From Aulostomus chinensis (Eukaryota > Chordata > Actinopteri > Syngnathiformes > Aulostomidae): DNA of 64,000 nt. Location: contig JBBMOA010000009.1 in assembly GCA_037954235.1 (NCBI GenBank), forward strand, positions 26,984,626-27,048,625. The letters run 5' to 3'. Positions 23,608-36,600 of this stretch are shown here, one piece after another (position 1 is the stretch's first letter; the number at the start of each line of letters is the position of its first letter). A model generated the notes under the pieces. That model did not search any database and was not told the DNA's origin. It was given only the letters and a program-made list of their open reading frames with translations. The position numbers and the translations under genes are program-made.

Positions 23608-26126
23608 CTGCAGGAGGGAAGGAGACACAGTCACAGCAGGGTGAATATCAGAAACAAAGGAACAGCTTTAAAGTTTGAAACAGAACAGAGAAATAAATGT
23701 CCTCTCACCTGTGACCGTGGTAGCGATCATTCTATCAGCTCTTGAGTCTCGGAAAACTAGTGAATGGTCGAAGGCAAGATGTTACTGAACACCAAGAAAC
23801 CACCTGAATGAATAAAGCATTATCTGTGTGTTGGTCTCACCTGTTGGCTGGAGTTAGCGGAGGGTGGGGTGATCACACTTTGGTCCAGTACGGGGTTGAT
23901 GGGGGCAGAGCAGGGGAGGTGTGTCGCGCGCCAGTAAATGTCCAGATATTCAGCCAGATGTTCACATGCATCCTCCAGCTGGTTCTCATCCAGGATGACG
24001 TCAAACATCTCCTAATGTGGCAAAGATGATAAGAGGGTCTTTATTTGTGCTCATAGGCTCATTTCCAGTGAGAAGTGTTTTCTGAACAGCAGCCTACCGG
24101 CGGACACTGAGCCAGCTTGTCTCCCGCCATCATCTGGACGTTTAGGTGTTTGCTCTGTGACTTCCCTCGAGATTTGATCAGCCGCTGAAGAACCTGTGAG
24201 ACCAGCAACAGCCAGCGAGTCAAATGCATGACCTCCGTTCTAATTTATAAATCTAATTTCCTACAAATTCTCTTCAACAACAAAAAAAAAATCATTCATT
24301 CGAATTTTATGGAAAGTAAACAAATACTGAGAAATGTTGGTCACATGTGAGATTCTTGCCTTGTTGTCTGAGCTCCCGTCAATGTAGACGGATTAACAGC
24401 AACGATAGTTTAGTTGCTGATTTTGTTTTCTGCTGATCAACTGAAACCACGTTGACTGTTTGAGCTGTAGATGTAATAATATTTCATATACAGGCCAAAT
24501 CATTGTGTTGAATGGCAAAAACTGAAGTGGGTTGTGCTCTACTTTGGGTGAGGAGACTTTGACGTAGACGATGATGGGAGCCAGAGAAGTTTTGAGGAGC
24601 TGTGCCGGGTGATTGATGGTGTCTGCGTCCAGGACGACCAGCTGCAGTGATTTGGCGAGCTCAAAAATTCTCTCAATCTCACTTTGAACTTCAGCTGGAA
24701 GGAACAGCAGAGGGAGAAGGAGTTGCGTGAGATGTGCAAATCAGAGCTACAAGACTGACTTAAGACTTGACATAAAAAAAACAAGACGCAACATCTATTC
24801 TTAGCAGCCATTCATCTTTATTTGGCTATAAAAAAAAAAGGACAGATCAAAGACAACTTTGTCATCACTCACCCAGACTGGAGCGTGTGTTGGATCGCTC
24901 CATGATGGCTTTCTTGTTCAGAACTGAGCGCTTGGCCAGCGACAAATCAGCAGTCACCCGCGTGATAGAGATCCTACAGGAGAGACATCTCATCACATCA
25001 CGTTCACAAATGTTTCCTCTCAAAAGATGAGACCAACTTGCGCTCTCTTGCAGCTATAAATAAATACTCATATCTCCAATCCACCATGAAAGGTGATCTG
25101 CACCGTAGCGCCATCAGGAAGTTACTGTTCACGTGGCTGCAGCTGAACCCACCTGCCATCAAACCTGTGCTTCAGGAAGTCAAACAAGGCTTTCTGCATC
25201 ATGTCTGTTACCTAGGAGACAGAGACCAGGAAGAAGAAGAGGAGAGAATTTAGTTACTATTTAGTTCCAGTGCTGGGGAATATCCACCCGGTATCCACAG
25301 CAGCATGGAAAATGAGAGTAAATGGTTGTGGGTTACTGAGTGCACGGCTGGATGGACATGGATTACACCGGACAGGAGGGACGAGAGTTCGAAAGTGGAC
25401 ATTTTTGGCAGTTTCGCTGTTGTTTTGATGTGTGTTTTGTCTCCACGCTGGTGGCAGTTGAGGGCCAAAGGAATGGGTTTGTCTGTTGCTACATCTCAGG
25501 AATGCCTTGAAATAATTTCTTCAAATTTGGCACAAACGTACACAAGGACTCAAGAAAGACCTGAAAACATCTTGGTGGTTGAACATCAAGGTGAAGTTCA
25601 GTTTTACCCTAGTGTCAAGTTCAGATTGTTTCTTCATCCTTTCTCAGCTTCAATTTTCTATACATAGGCTTGTATTTCATGGCTGTTTAATATTAAAATC
25701 ATTACCCGGGTGACCTCTAATAACAAGAGCATTATCAGTAATTTTCTGTAAGAAATCATCAGCAACAGCACCAAGCCCTCATTTTCAACACAATTTTCTT
25801 CCTCATGTAAGATGAAAACAACGCCAGCAAAGAGACAAATGTGCGACACAGACGACACGAGTGTGTTTTCTGATATATGTTTGAATGTACACGGCCAGAA
25901 AGAAATCACGCAGTCTATTTTTGCTCGGTCCTGAAAAATAGATGGCCGGTAGCTCAGTGTTTCTCCTCCACAGCGAGACGGGAGGAGAGGAAACGAGAAG
26001 AACTGTGGTGAGCAACTGAAAGGATATACAAGAGAGAAAACGCAGAGAGAGAGAGAGAGAAGGAGGCTGGCTGGCATTCACCACTGGAGCCTCCCCGGAG
26101 CACATCAGCAGAGCTGCATAAATGTT

Positions 26127-26213
<87 letters not shown>

Positions 26214-29200
26214 ACTTGAATCACATTTGGGGTATTTTTACCGCAAAAGACTATGTGTCCCTGGTCTCCTTTGCGTCCCTGCAAGTAGCAGAAGTCCCAG
26301 AGGACACACACCAGCTTGTCTCATTACTTGTGTGGGGGCTCGTCATTGACATCCACTCATTGATGCGTATTTTTTGGGCCCTTACCAAAACCTCAAGCAT
26401 CACCACTGAATGTTTGACCCCAAATATAAAGGTCTTAGCTCTACAACAGCCATTTAAAGTTGTCTGTATGAATTATGGCCCCACAAGGGACCCATAAATA
26501 TAATTAAATGCCCCTGCTTCAAGTACTAATGGGGACACATGTGTTGTACATGTAAAAGGGTGTAAAGGTCGATGTGTGTAAATACAGTAGAGGCAATAAT
26601 CCTTCTCCACAGCCAGGAAGTGCATGTGTGCAGACTGTTCTGTGGCAGGATTCTTATTGTGTGCATGAATTCCATCAGGATGCGACTGTGGTGTAGTGTC
26701 AGTGTTAACGGGATGAAGGCGGGGGGCGCCATTCCCTTTGGATCAAAACAAACAAGTCCATGCCGGACCAGAACATTAAGTCCAGCATTATCTGGAAGAA
26801 ACAATGGTGGAAAAAAAAAGACGTGACTAGAATGAGCTCCAACACTTAAACATGTCCCATCTCAGGCTGCAGCGAACAACTGTATTCATTCTTGATGAAT
26901 AATTAATGCCTTTTTATTTATACATTTAAATGTCTAAACGAATAAAGGCCCTTTCATACTGGGTCCAACATTCAAAACCAAGACACTGTCCCAGCCCTCC
27001 GTGCTGCGACGAACTCTGGCGCGTACGCTTCTGCTCAGTTTAAGTTCTTGGTTTCAACTGTTTACGGTGCGTCGTCTGTCTTCGTGACTTTGGACGCGGT
27101 GCACCAGGAACCGGCCCCTGACACCCGTTTTTAACTGGTTTACTCGGGGTTTGCGTGCAGGTTCAGTACGTGAAGAGGCAGAAGGGAAACAAATCTTGAT
27201 TTCAAAGTTTTAGAGCAAGAAATACAGCAATAAAATGCTCAATTTGTCTTCTTAACAGCATATTCATTCCTCAGAAGCTACAATGACATTTGGTGTTTCT
27301 GATGGAATTACCTAGATTTTTTAATATGGCACCCCCTAGTGGTCGTGTTGAAACCGATATAGTGGCAAATTGAAATCAACATTTCTCTTGTTGATCAGGA
27401 CCAAGGCTAACCGAAGAGAAAAATGAATTAAAAAATACAATTATTCAAAAATATATATACTATAAATCAAAAATGCACATGTACAAAAGGAATTTTAACA
27501 ACACAATAGGTGCAAGCTTTTGGCCCACCGCCCATTATTAAGCTTCAGTTTTGTCCCTCTCTATGAAATATAGATGTGGACTCCATTGTTTAGATTTCTG
27601 CTAACAAAACCTTTCTGGCTTTTTGACTTTTGTTACCAAAGCTGTCCTACAGCAGTAAAACTGGCTGCTGTCCTATGACGGTGGCCTCACCTCGTATCCT
27701 TTCAGCGAAGGTCCCACCAGCACCACTGGCCGCATAGAGGGAACCACGTCATACGGGGGGACATGTTCCGTCTGCACAGACACAAATGAACAACACGTTG
27801 AAGCAAAGACAAAAACATTGAACTTAGAATTATTGACCCCACCGATGAATAGAGCGATAAAAGGCGGAGTGATGCATCAGGTGACACACCGACGTACCTG
27901 TTTCTGCTTCTGTTTGGCTTTCAGAGTAAACAGAACAAACATTAACAAGAAGCCAGTGTGACGGCTCTGATTATAATCACTGATTCACCAGAACATTCCG
28001 AGCTTTGAAGCAGCACATAAACATCCATGCCATCAGGACCGCAGCCTTTCTTCATTTGTGTCTACTTTTAAAGTCTGGGGTCATCTAGCATAGCACGGTT
28101 TGATGTAGAGGGCATATCAAGAGGACGTTTCTAGAGAGACATTAATTAATTTACTGCTAGCACCAGGAAAAGTTCCTGTTTAGGAAATTGACCCTGTGGG
28201 AGCATGCGGTCCCAGCAGAGGCAGAGCAGCAGGACTCCTGCAGCCCCTCGTACCTGCAGATGGCGGGGTGGACCTCCAGCCTCCGGATGAAGCATTCCCT
28301 CCTTTCCTGCGCAGCAACATAATGTGAAGCCTCATTATGTGTGAATCCCCTCAGGAGGCAATTTAGAGAAAAAGGACTTCCAAAGCAGAGCAACACATGA
28401 GCAAGAACTAGTTATGTCAACAACAAAAAAAAAGTTTTCAAAGGCTGTGCTAGACAGGAAGCTGGAGGATTTAGGGCAACAGCGAAAGACAGAGATGCAG
28501 AGACAAGAAGAGGAGTGTTGAGGAAACCTGAAAACACGCCTAGAACTGTGTGACCTCTGACCTCGCCGCAGCTTTCTGCTCTTGTTTGATCCTCATGGCC
28601 TCCAGTTTGACCGGGCTCGGGATGAAAGTGATGTCCGCTCCTTCCTTCACCAGCCGACCGATCCACCAGTCATTGTTGTACTTCTGCATCAATCACACGG
28701 TCATTTATTGTTTGAGGAGACAAATTATGTGTCTGACGTCCTTGTAAAAACCTTAAAGTCAGTGATGGTGGTGAAGGTCTCAGGGCTCGTTCACCTCTTT
28801 TATGTGCAGGAAGTCTTTGGTTTCAAAGTTGATCGCAGCACCTTGGACTGGACAATCTTCATCGAGGGCACCACAGTAACTCACGTTGGTTTTCACTGCA
28901 AATGCTACTGGTTTAGACTGTCGGGGGACACACACCAAAACCCCCCAAATGTTAAGTAGGAAGATGAGTTTTAACGCTGAATCAAAAACATGATCAAACA
29001 GCTGTAATGAAAAGAAACTTTTTCTTGTTAATGATGTTTTTTTAACATGCTGCTCTTCATTAACTGAAGGTGAATTTAAGGCGATATTTCACCCGTAGAC
29101 TTTCACACCCTAGAGAACCAGAACTGTTTTAATTAAGTACTTTTCCATTCAAATCAAGCCGTTTGTGGAGCACTGAGCATCCTGCTGGATACAGGAGATG

Positions 29201-32200
29201 TGGATTATGCTGGAAAATGCAGCTGAAAGTTTGTAAATTGATGTCTTCTGCAGTTTTGATGTGTTGATCTTCCATCTTTCCTAAGCTAGAGGTGTGGGCC
29301 CGATGTTTTCTGAACTCTGAGTTCACCACAAAGTCATGCAGGAGAAAACTCTTCCTTACAGTAAGTTATTCATACTTCAAACTTACTTGATGAAATGGCA
29401 CTTTAAGGACAAGCATTGACCTTTGACTCTCACCTTGGCTCTCTCTAGCTGCAGATGAGGCTTGCGCTCGGCTTCACGCCGAGACGCCTCCTGGTCCTCC
29501 TCCAGGGACAGGTCGGAATCCGAGGGTCGACTAGTGTAGGAATCGGCTGAACCCTAAAAGAGGGTAAGGAATGGAATGGAATGGAGGAGAGGAGAGGAGA
29601 GGAGAGGAGAGGAGAGGAGAGGAGAGGAGAGGAGAGGAGAGGAGAGGAGGTAAATCAGACACCTTGACACAGCTGTTGTTCGCTGTTCAGAATGAATTAT
29701 CAACAAATTAGTGCCCATCTATAATAACATCATCCAGCTCCAAACCTTCACCCACACCTCCCTCTGTGCCTCCCGTGTCTCTGTCTCCTTCCAACCAGCT
29801 TGAGCCTGCTTGTCCTCTCCTGATCTAACCTGCAACCCCCGGCGAGTTCCTGCAGCTTTCCAAAGCAGCTCTCTCAGGGGAGCGTGTACGTGAGTGCTGT
29901 GACAACACCAACAACCAGCACAACTTGAACTACCTTGTTGTCTCCTTCATCCACTCAGCCACACACACCAGGTGCCGGTTAACTGCCTGGCTCTCGACCA
30001 GCAAGAGAAAAAGAGTCCTACCGTTCTGACTCCAAGTTGTGGCACCACAGTTGTGCATCAAATAGCATCATTCAGTTGGCACATTTGACCTCCTCCTCTG
30101 AATGTGTTTGCGTGTATTTGTATGGAAGGATTGTGGTTTTGAACCTAAATCTCTGTGAGGACCTTTTGGTTGGTCCACCTCCTGACACACCTGTGAAGGC
30201 TCAGTTTGGGTTTGGGCTGCTGTTGTTATGTTGTTATGGTTGGGGTTGGAGGAGAGAGAATGGATGATGCCAATGCATGTCCTCACTAAGACTGCTCAAT
30301 TAGCAAACATGCAGCCTTTACCACTGCATTCATAATTATAACACAATATTAGGCAATTATGTGTCGAAACCCAAACACAGAAACACACACACACTTGCCT
30401 CCCTTGACCTTATTGGTGTGGTTGGGTTGTCTGGCACTGGAACAAAGAGTAGCGCTTTTAATTTTGTTGTGTTACTTTGAACTTTGTTCCATGTAAACTG
30501 CTGGAACTCTCAATCAACCCACCAGATCCCTCACTTGTCGTCTGCCTCGCTCAGCAGCATCTTCCCTGGTGGCTGCAGTTGTCCCAGCTGTGGAGGGCTG
30601 GAAGACTCCTAACGCAGCAGACAGGAGCACCCACAGAAGCCAAATATAGCTCCATCAACGTCATCCTTCTTTTACCTGCCCCCTCCCTCCTCTCTTTGCC
30701 TATCCTCCTCCTCATCCTCCTCCTCCTCCTTCTCACCAGCCTCACCCCTCCTCTGCTTTTTCCCCCCAAAAAGCAGTTTTAGCTGAATCCAGCAAAGAGT
30801 TTGTGGATATCATTTGAATATCAAAGTCTGCCAGAGGTGGAGCTGAATCTGAAGAGTCTAGCAGCAGCAGAGGGAACAAACCTAATTAAAGCGCGGAGAG
30901 CACATAGCCCCTCTGCAGATAGATGCAGGGCTTGATGTTTTATGCTTATTGTTCCGACTTGACAGAGACAGACTATAGAAGAAATACCATTGGAGAGGAA
31001 TATAATGGGACATTGCACACTGAAAGTTTGGGAAAGATTGCCACAAAATTTCAAAGCCTTTGATGTTTTATGCATCACGACCAATATGAACTTGCTAATA
31101 ATTCATCTGATATAATGTCTGACAGCACTGGCAAGCCTCCGGTGAGAGAAAATATTGTAACATGTTCCTCCACATCAGCCTTTCGCTGCTCTCAGTGTAC
31201 ATTCAGACAAGCTCACACTGCGTCTTCATGTATAGCTTCCTATTAGACTGTCACAATTCTAGTATAATTTGCCCAGAGACAGACTTCCTGAAAAGGCAAA
31301 AGGAGAAGGCAGTCACGCCAGACTGGACTTGAATTTGCAGGGTAAAAAAAACCACAAGTGAGCCGACCCGATGGCTGCAGGCGTCCTCAGCCGTCATGAT
31401 TCACCTGCAGGAAGCACGCACCTCACACACATGCACCAAACACATCCACACATACTCTGTTTCCCTAGTTTTATTTGCCATTGACAACACAGTCTTAAAG
31501 TGGCCTCATGGCGTTGAGGTGTTGTGATGAAGGCCTGTTGGTCCTATTACTGTCAGCTCTGTGCAGGTTTGGTAAACCTGGTCACCTCGTTCTCACCTTG
31601 ACACAGAACCCCATCATGCGGAGTTCTTGCGTGCAAATGAAGAAGCCAAATGTATAAACCAACTTTGCTGATTGTTAAAGAGACATTTACTGACTGAAAC
31701 GAGAGTTGTTCCAATACCAGTGTTGGAAATTCCTAAAAATGCAGAATCGGTATCAATGACAGTGTATGTCTGCACAGCGATTCAATTCCACACAATTTAT
31801 TGGCTCTACTAATTCTCAATCAGCTCAGGTTTCTCTGACGTATACTACATACAGGAAAACACTTCTTTTTCACTGCTTCGACACGGGAAGTTGTGTTGTG
31901 CTTCCACTGGCAACTAGAGTGATGAAGAAGAACCGATTGGAGCCAGGAGCTGGAGCAGGGCTGCTCCTGGCCAAGTCGGGGCCCTTACAGGAACTCTTTT
32001 ATGAGTAAATAGTAGCGGCCGGACCCTTGTGTCTGTCCACAGTGGAATCAGGTTATAACCTTTACGTTTAATAAATGCCTGCCAGCTGGTCAGTGTGTCA
32101 CTCCTGTTCATCAGAGGTCAATGCAAAGTGTAGCAAAAGGTGCTAACAGGACATTTATTGAGCGTCATTGACACAGGAACTAATTGGATCTCCAGGAGCC

Positions 32201-33652
32201 TGAGTACAGAGACTCGACTTCTTTCACGTCATTAATTGCAGCTGAAGTTCATAATAAAGCCGAGCTTTTGTTTACTTTTCACTACATATGTGTACGTAAT
32301 AGATGCCTGTAGCAGTTTTCACCATTCATGTTTTCAGCTGTATAGAAAGCTGGACTACTGGAAGGTGGCTGTGAAACTCAACTTCTTAAGTGTTGTTTTT
32401 ATTCATTTATTCATTTCTGACACACTATCGATGCGCAATGTATTTTTGTGATGAGAATTTTGCGAGAAAATTTCTGCGCCACACAATGGTGCCCCGAGGC
32501 AGGGCGGGGAAAAATGTCGATGGAGATATTAGATTTGAGAATGTCTTTCCCTGCGGGGCAAATACAAAAATATTCATTTCGAACCCTTTATGTTCACATA
32601 GGATTATCCCTTTAAACACACTGGTAACAGAACTGTACTCAGTATCAGCTGATGCTCAGGTTCAGGTATAAGAGTCAGAAAGACAAAATGGTACAGGAAC
32701 ATCTGTGCCTGAGACTAACATCAAGTTTACTTGATGGAAACTCTCATTTTAAGCATCACACAAACGCTATGAAACTGCAGGCCTGTATTAGTTAATAAGA
32801 GCTACAGAGAAAGCACTGCAACGTCCTTAAGATTAAAGTCAACAAACGTATCTCGGTGCAACCAGAGTAGCTCAACAAACTCACTCTGCTTCATCGCAGG
32901 TATTTAACTTAAAAAAAAACCCTGCTGCTCGCCACACGCTAGGATCATGTTGAAACTAATCAAAGAAATTCAGCTCTGAGAATTGGAACAACTTTAATGC
33001 ATCCGGCAAAGTCACATCTGATCATGATTTCTTGACAGCGGCAGCGAACAACACCGAGACACGGCAGTTGTCAAGTGAGACAGAAGATAAAGAGAAATCT
33101 CTCACATACTGGAAGTGCCATTAGAGACTGAAACATGAGCCCATAATGGTGCTGCAGCAGTGGTGGAGTCTCTCCAGCAGAGGGAAGCATGAACGTAATG
33201 AACAAACATGCGGATATTGAGCAACCTAAATAATTATGTTTCAGCAGGACTGTTAAACATGTATTTTCATATGCATGTTTGTAGATATACATTATTCTTA
33301 TTCTACTTTACTGTTTCCATCCTAAAAATGAGAAAGACAGCCTTATTCTTCAAATATGTTTTGAATTTTTCACTCAAGATAGCTACCAAATACCACAAAG
33401 CCAATGAAGCAAAAATGAACTACATGGGCTCAAATAAATTATTTAGAGGAGGAGATTGCTTGAAGAAGACAGCACAGAAGTGTAGAACAACAGGAGTCAG
33501 AATGCCATTCAACAGATGGGGCTCCTGGTGAGGCACAAGTTCAAAGCAGAGTGGCAAAGTATCAGGAGCGGAGACAGAAAGACAATCTGCATGTGTACAA
33601 TATGTCCAAAGAAGATGAGGAGACGGAGGGAGGGGAGGAGAGAAAAAAAAAG

Positions 33653-33683
<31 letters not shown>

Positions 33684-36600
33684 GGGGGGGTGCTGGCATA
33701 GTGAGCAGACCAGAATAGACTTCTGCTAAGACAAGAGAGAGAGACACAGAACGACGTCTCACAGCAGACAGACTCATGATGGAGAAGCTGAGGTTGCATG
33801 CAGAGTGATTCAACAGCAAAGGGGGGCACATCAACAGCGTACCTTGTTACAGATGAGTCCTGTAGCACTCGAGTCGGAGGCAGACATGATTCTTCTGCCT
33901 GCGCTCTCTTCCCCCCCATTGCACAGAAAAGGCGGAACCCTCCTATGCTTGTGGTTACAGGGGGGAGAGAGAGGGAGGCACGCTCAGCTTCACAGCTGAC
34001 ATTGCTGCGTTGCCTCAACAGCCGTTTCCTATTCAAAATTGATGCTGTGACTGCAGCACTGGTGTGTACACGCCCGCTTACTATGCACCCCGTCCTCTCC
34101 TCCATACCTCCCTCAGCAGCATCATGCAAATTGTCTCTCTCTTATGTCAATTCAAGTTTTAGGAGCTCGTGAGAAAGCTATAGCAGCCAGTTCCAGGGAC
34201 AGGTTGGTGTCTTTACCCTCACACTGGCACAGAGAGAACTTCTATAAATAAGACAGAACAAAGACTGAGCAGTTACATAAGCCATAACAATAATTAAGCT
34301 AGGAGAAGCTGAGGGAGCCTGTAATTGCCATTCCTTTGCCATTTAGGCAGATTCAGTTACTGTCCAGGTGACGGATCAGCAAAGTTAGCAGGAGATGAGG
34401 ACAGGAAGTGGAGGTGAAAACATGAATGAAGATATGGGATGAGAAGGGAGGAGGGCAGGGCTGTGCCTGTCTGCGTAGCCCCGCAACATCCTCCTGACAG
34501 GAAGGTGATGCATGAGCTATACAGAAATGCAGCGGTGAGTCAGCAAGCAGCCATCTAGAGTCCATCATGTCTTAATAAGCCAGTGGAGAGGTTTCTATTG
34601 TAGGAGACAGCTTCTTGTTCCTGGCACACCAGAGCTGCATGCCTGCTGCTCTCAGGTTGCCCCGGGCTCTGAAGACCCTACTTTGGTGTCCATTATGCTG
34701 GCAGGCTGCACTCTCTCACCCTCATTCAACTTTGGCTGCTTAAGAATTAAGTGCACTCCACCAGAGCTTTTAGCAAAAAATGTCTGCAGGGCTAAAGTAA
34801 AGCAAGTTGGCAAACGCAAAGAAGTGTAGCTCCCTCGAATGCCTCCGGAGAAGAATACAGAAAATATAGGGTGAATATGTTCATCGTTAGTGTTGTGCAT
34901 GAAGCAGCGACCGAGGCTTTGGAACGGTGGGATGCAGAGATGGAGAGGGAAAGAAAAACAGGAGAAACTCAAAGATTAGCAGAAATAAACACAACTGAAG
35001 AGCAAACGGTGACGGACAGATCGAGACAAGAACTGAAACGGCGTGGAAATTCCCGAATCATATAAATTTATCACCGCTTAATTAAGATGGATGACATGAT
35101 AAAGACAAGGGACGGCAGTGAGGAGTGAGGAAAGCATCGGGAGACACGTGTAGAGGAGAGAGGAGAGGAGGGAGGCAGAACATTACAACAGTAAGACTGG
35201 AGATTAACAGCACAATCTTTTCTTTTTTGTTTTTTTTGTTTTTTTTTACCGTGGAGTCACTCTAAATATAGCTCTCATTCTCCTCCCCTGTCCTCCTCCT
35301 CTGTCCTGTCCTCCTCTCCTCCTCTCCTCTCTTCTCCCATCACAGAGGTTGACAGGGGGGAGAGGATAGAAGAGGATTGTCAAAGTTCACTGAGTTTTGA
35401 TGAATTCCCTCAAGAAAGAGCAAAGCAGATTTGAGACTGGCTCAGCTATATTCACTGATGCCTGATAGCCCATCTGAATGTGAACTAAGTGAAGAAGAGC
35501 AGACAGACACTGAGGCTCGGCTCTCTTCAGTCTGCATACTCCGTCTCTGCAGTGACGGCAGTTTTCTTTTTTTCCCTTCTTCATCGCAATATTACATCCA
35601 GCATTGTGCAATCCTCCCGGTGCTGTGATGCAGGTGTATGATGTTTCTTTTTTTAGAAAAGTTCACAAGGGGCCTTACAATCAAGGCAGAAAAGAGACGC
35701 GCGTTTACACAAAGACGTCTCGGCAAAACACGGGAGGAACTGTGGAAACAGAAAAAGGTCTTGATAAGTAATATAAAACATATTTTGTCATCCATCCTAT
35801 ATTTGGATCAGTGGCATGTTCTGATTCTCCTCTCAGCGTGATTGGGGCTGGGCATCATTTGAAGTACCGGTGCCAAAACGATGCCTGAGCTCCAGGAATG
35901 ACAGCACAACAATACTGACTACGAGCATCAAGGGAAGCACTTTCCTTAAAATACTTGTACAGTTGATACTGTACACGTCTGACACAAGCAGTCATGCAAA
36001 ACCTTTGCCTGAATAAAACATAGTTTTAAAATAGCTACAGCGACATGATTTAATACAAGAGGAGACAATGAACCGGACATGAAACATCAAGTTTCAACAC
36101 TATTCAGCCGGACACGATGCTTTGAGTTATTAGGGATGCATGACAATGTGACAATAGCAGCTCGTCAGCGTTCATAACAGCCCACTGTTGCTCAAGTCCA
36201 CTCGTCTTTGCACATGATCCATGGGGAAAGAACTACAAAGATATAATTTATGGGATTTCATGAACTGTATTGGAATAAAAATCAAATTCAAATTGCTGAC
36301 GTGCGTTTTTCAGTACGAACAAAATGTGAATATCAAACATATTTGTTTTGTGCAGATCTGCCAAATCAGCTGAAAAATGTTGTCGTATATGCAAAAAAAA
36401 AAGAATAATAATCCAACATTGTTCATCCAGGTAGGTTTTTTCTAGCACATAGACAGAGTACAGGTCAGGTTTAGCGTTGCCCACCAGCTAAATTCTCTTA
36501 ATTTACAGACGGAGATTTTTGTCTGTGAATGCAACTTTTAAGACACCGATGGAATTTACACACACGATTTTTTTTTGTGCTACATTTGAAGGCACTACCA

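Larger units (their letters stand above)
25212..27690 (-). other. cacnb3: cacnb3 intron between exons 7 and 8 (2.5 kb)
   Basis: Noncoding. Holds a decayed fish interspersed repeat (25485-25600), a long CA tract (26130-26209) with a linked repeat body (to about 26560), and a GC-rich patch near 26945-27190 of unknown origin. No exon recognised. Confidence 0.7.

Noticed and set aside
23823..23841. Read-through of cacnb3 exon 12 into the intron (VRPTHR then stop)
   Set aside because: The consensus donor GTGAGA directly follows CAG; the six extra residues are intronic.
26945..27190. GC-rich patch resembling a MITE (CCCTTTCATACTGGG)
   Set aside because: No matching inverted terminal repeat found nearby; resemblance too weak to call.
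33509..34129. 206-codon minus-strand ORF
   Set aside because: No recognisable domain, runs through a GT/G repeat, and overlaps the better-supported candidate cacnb3 first exon in another frame.
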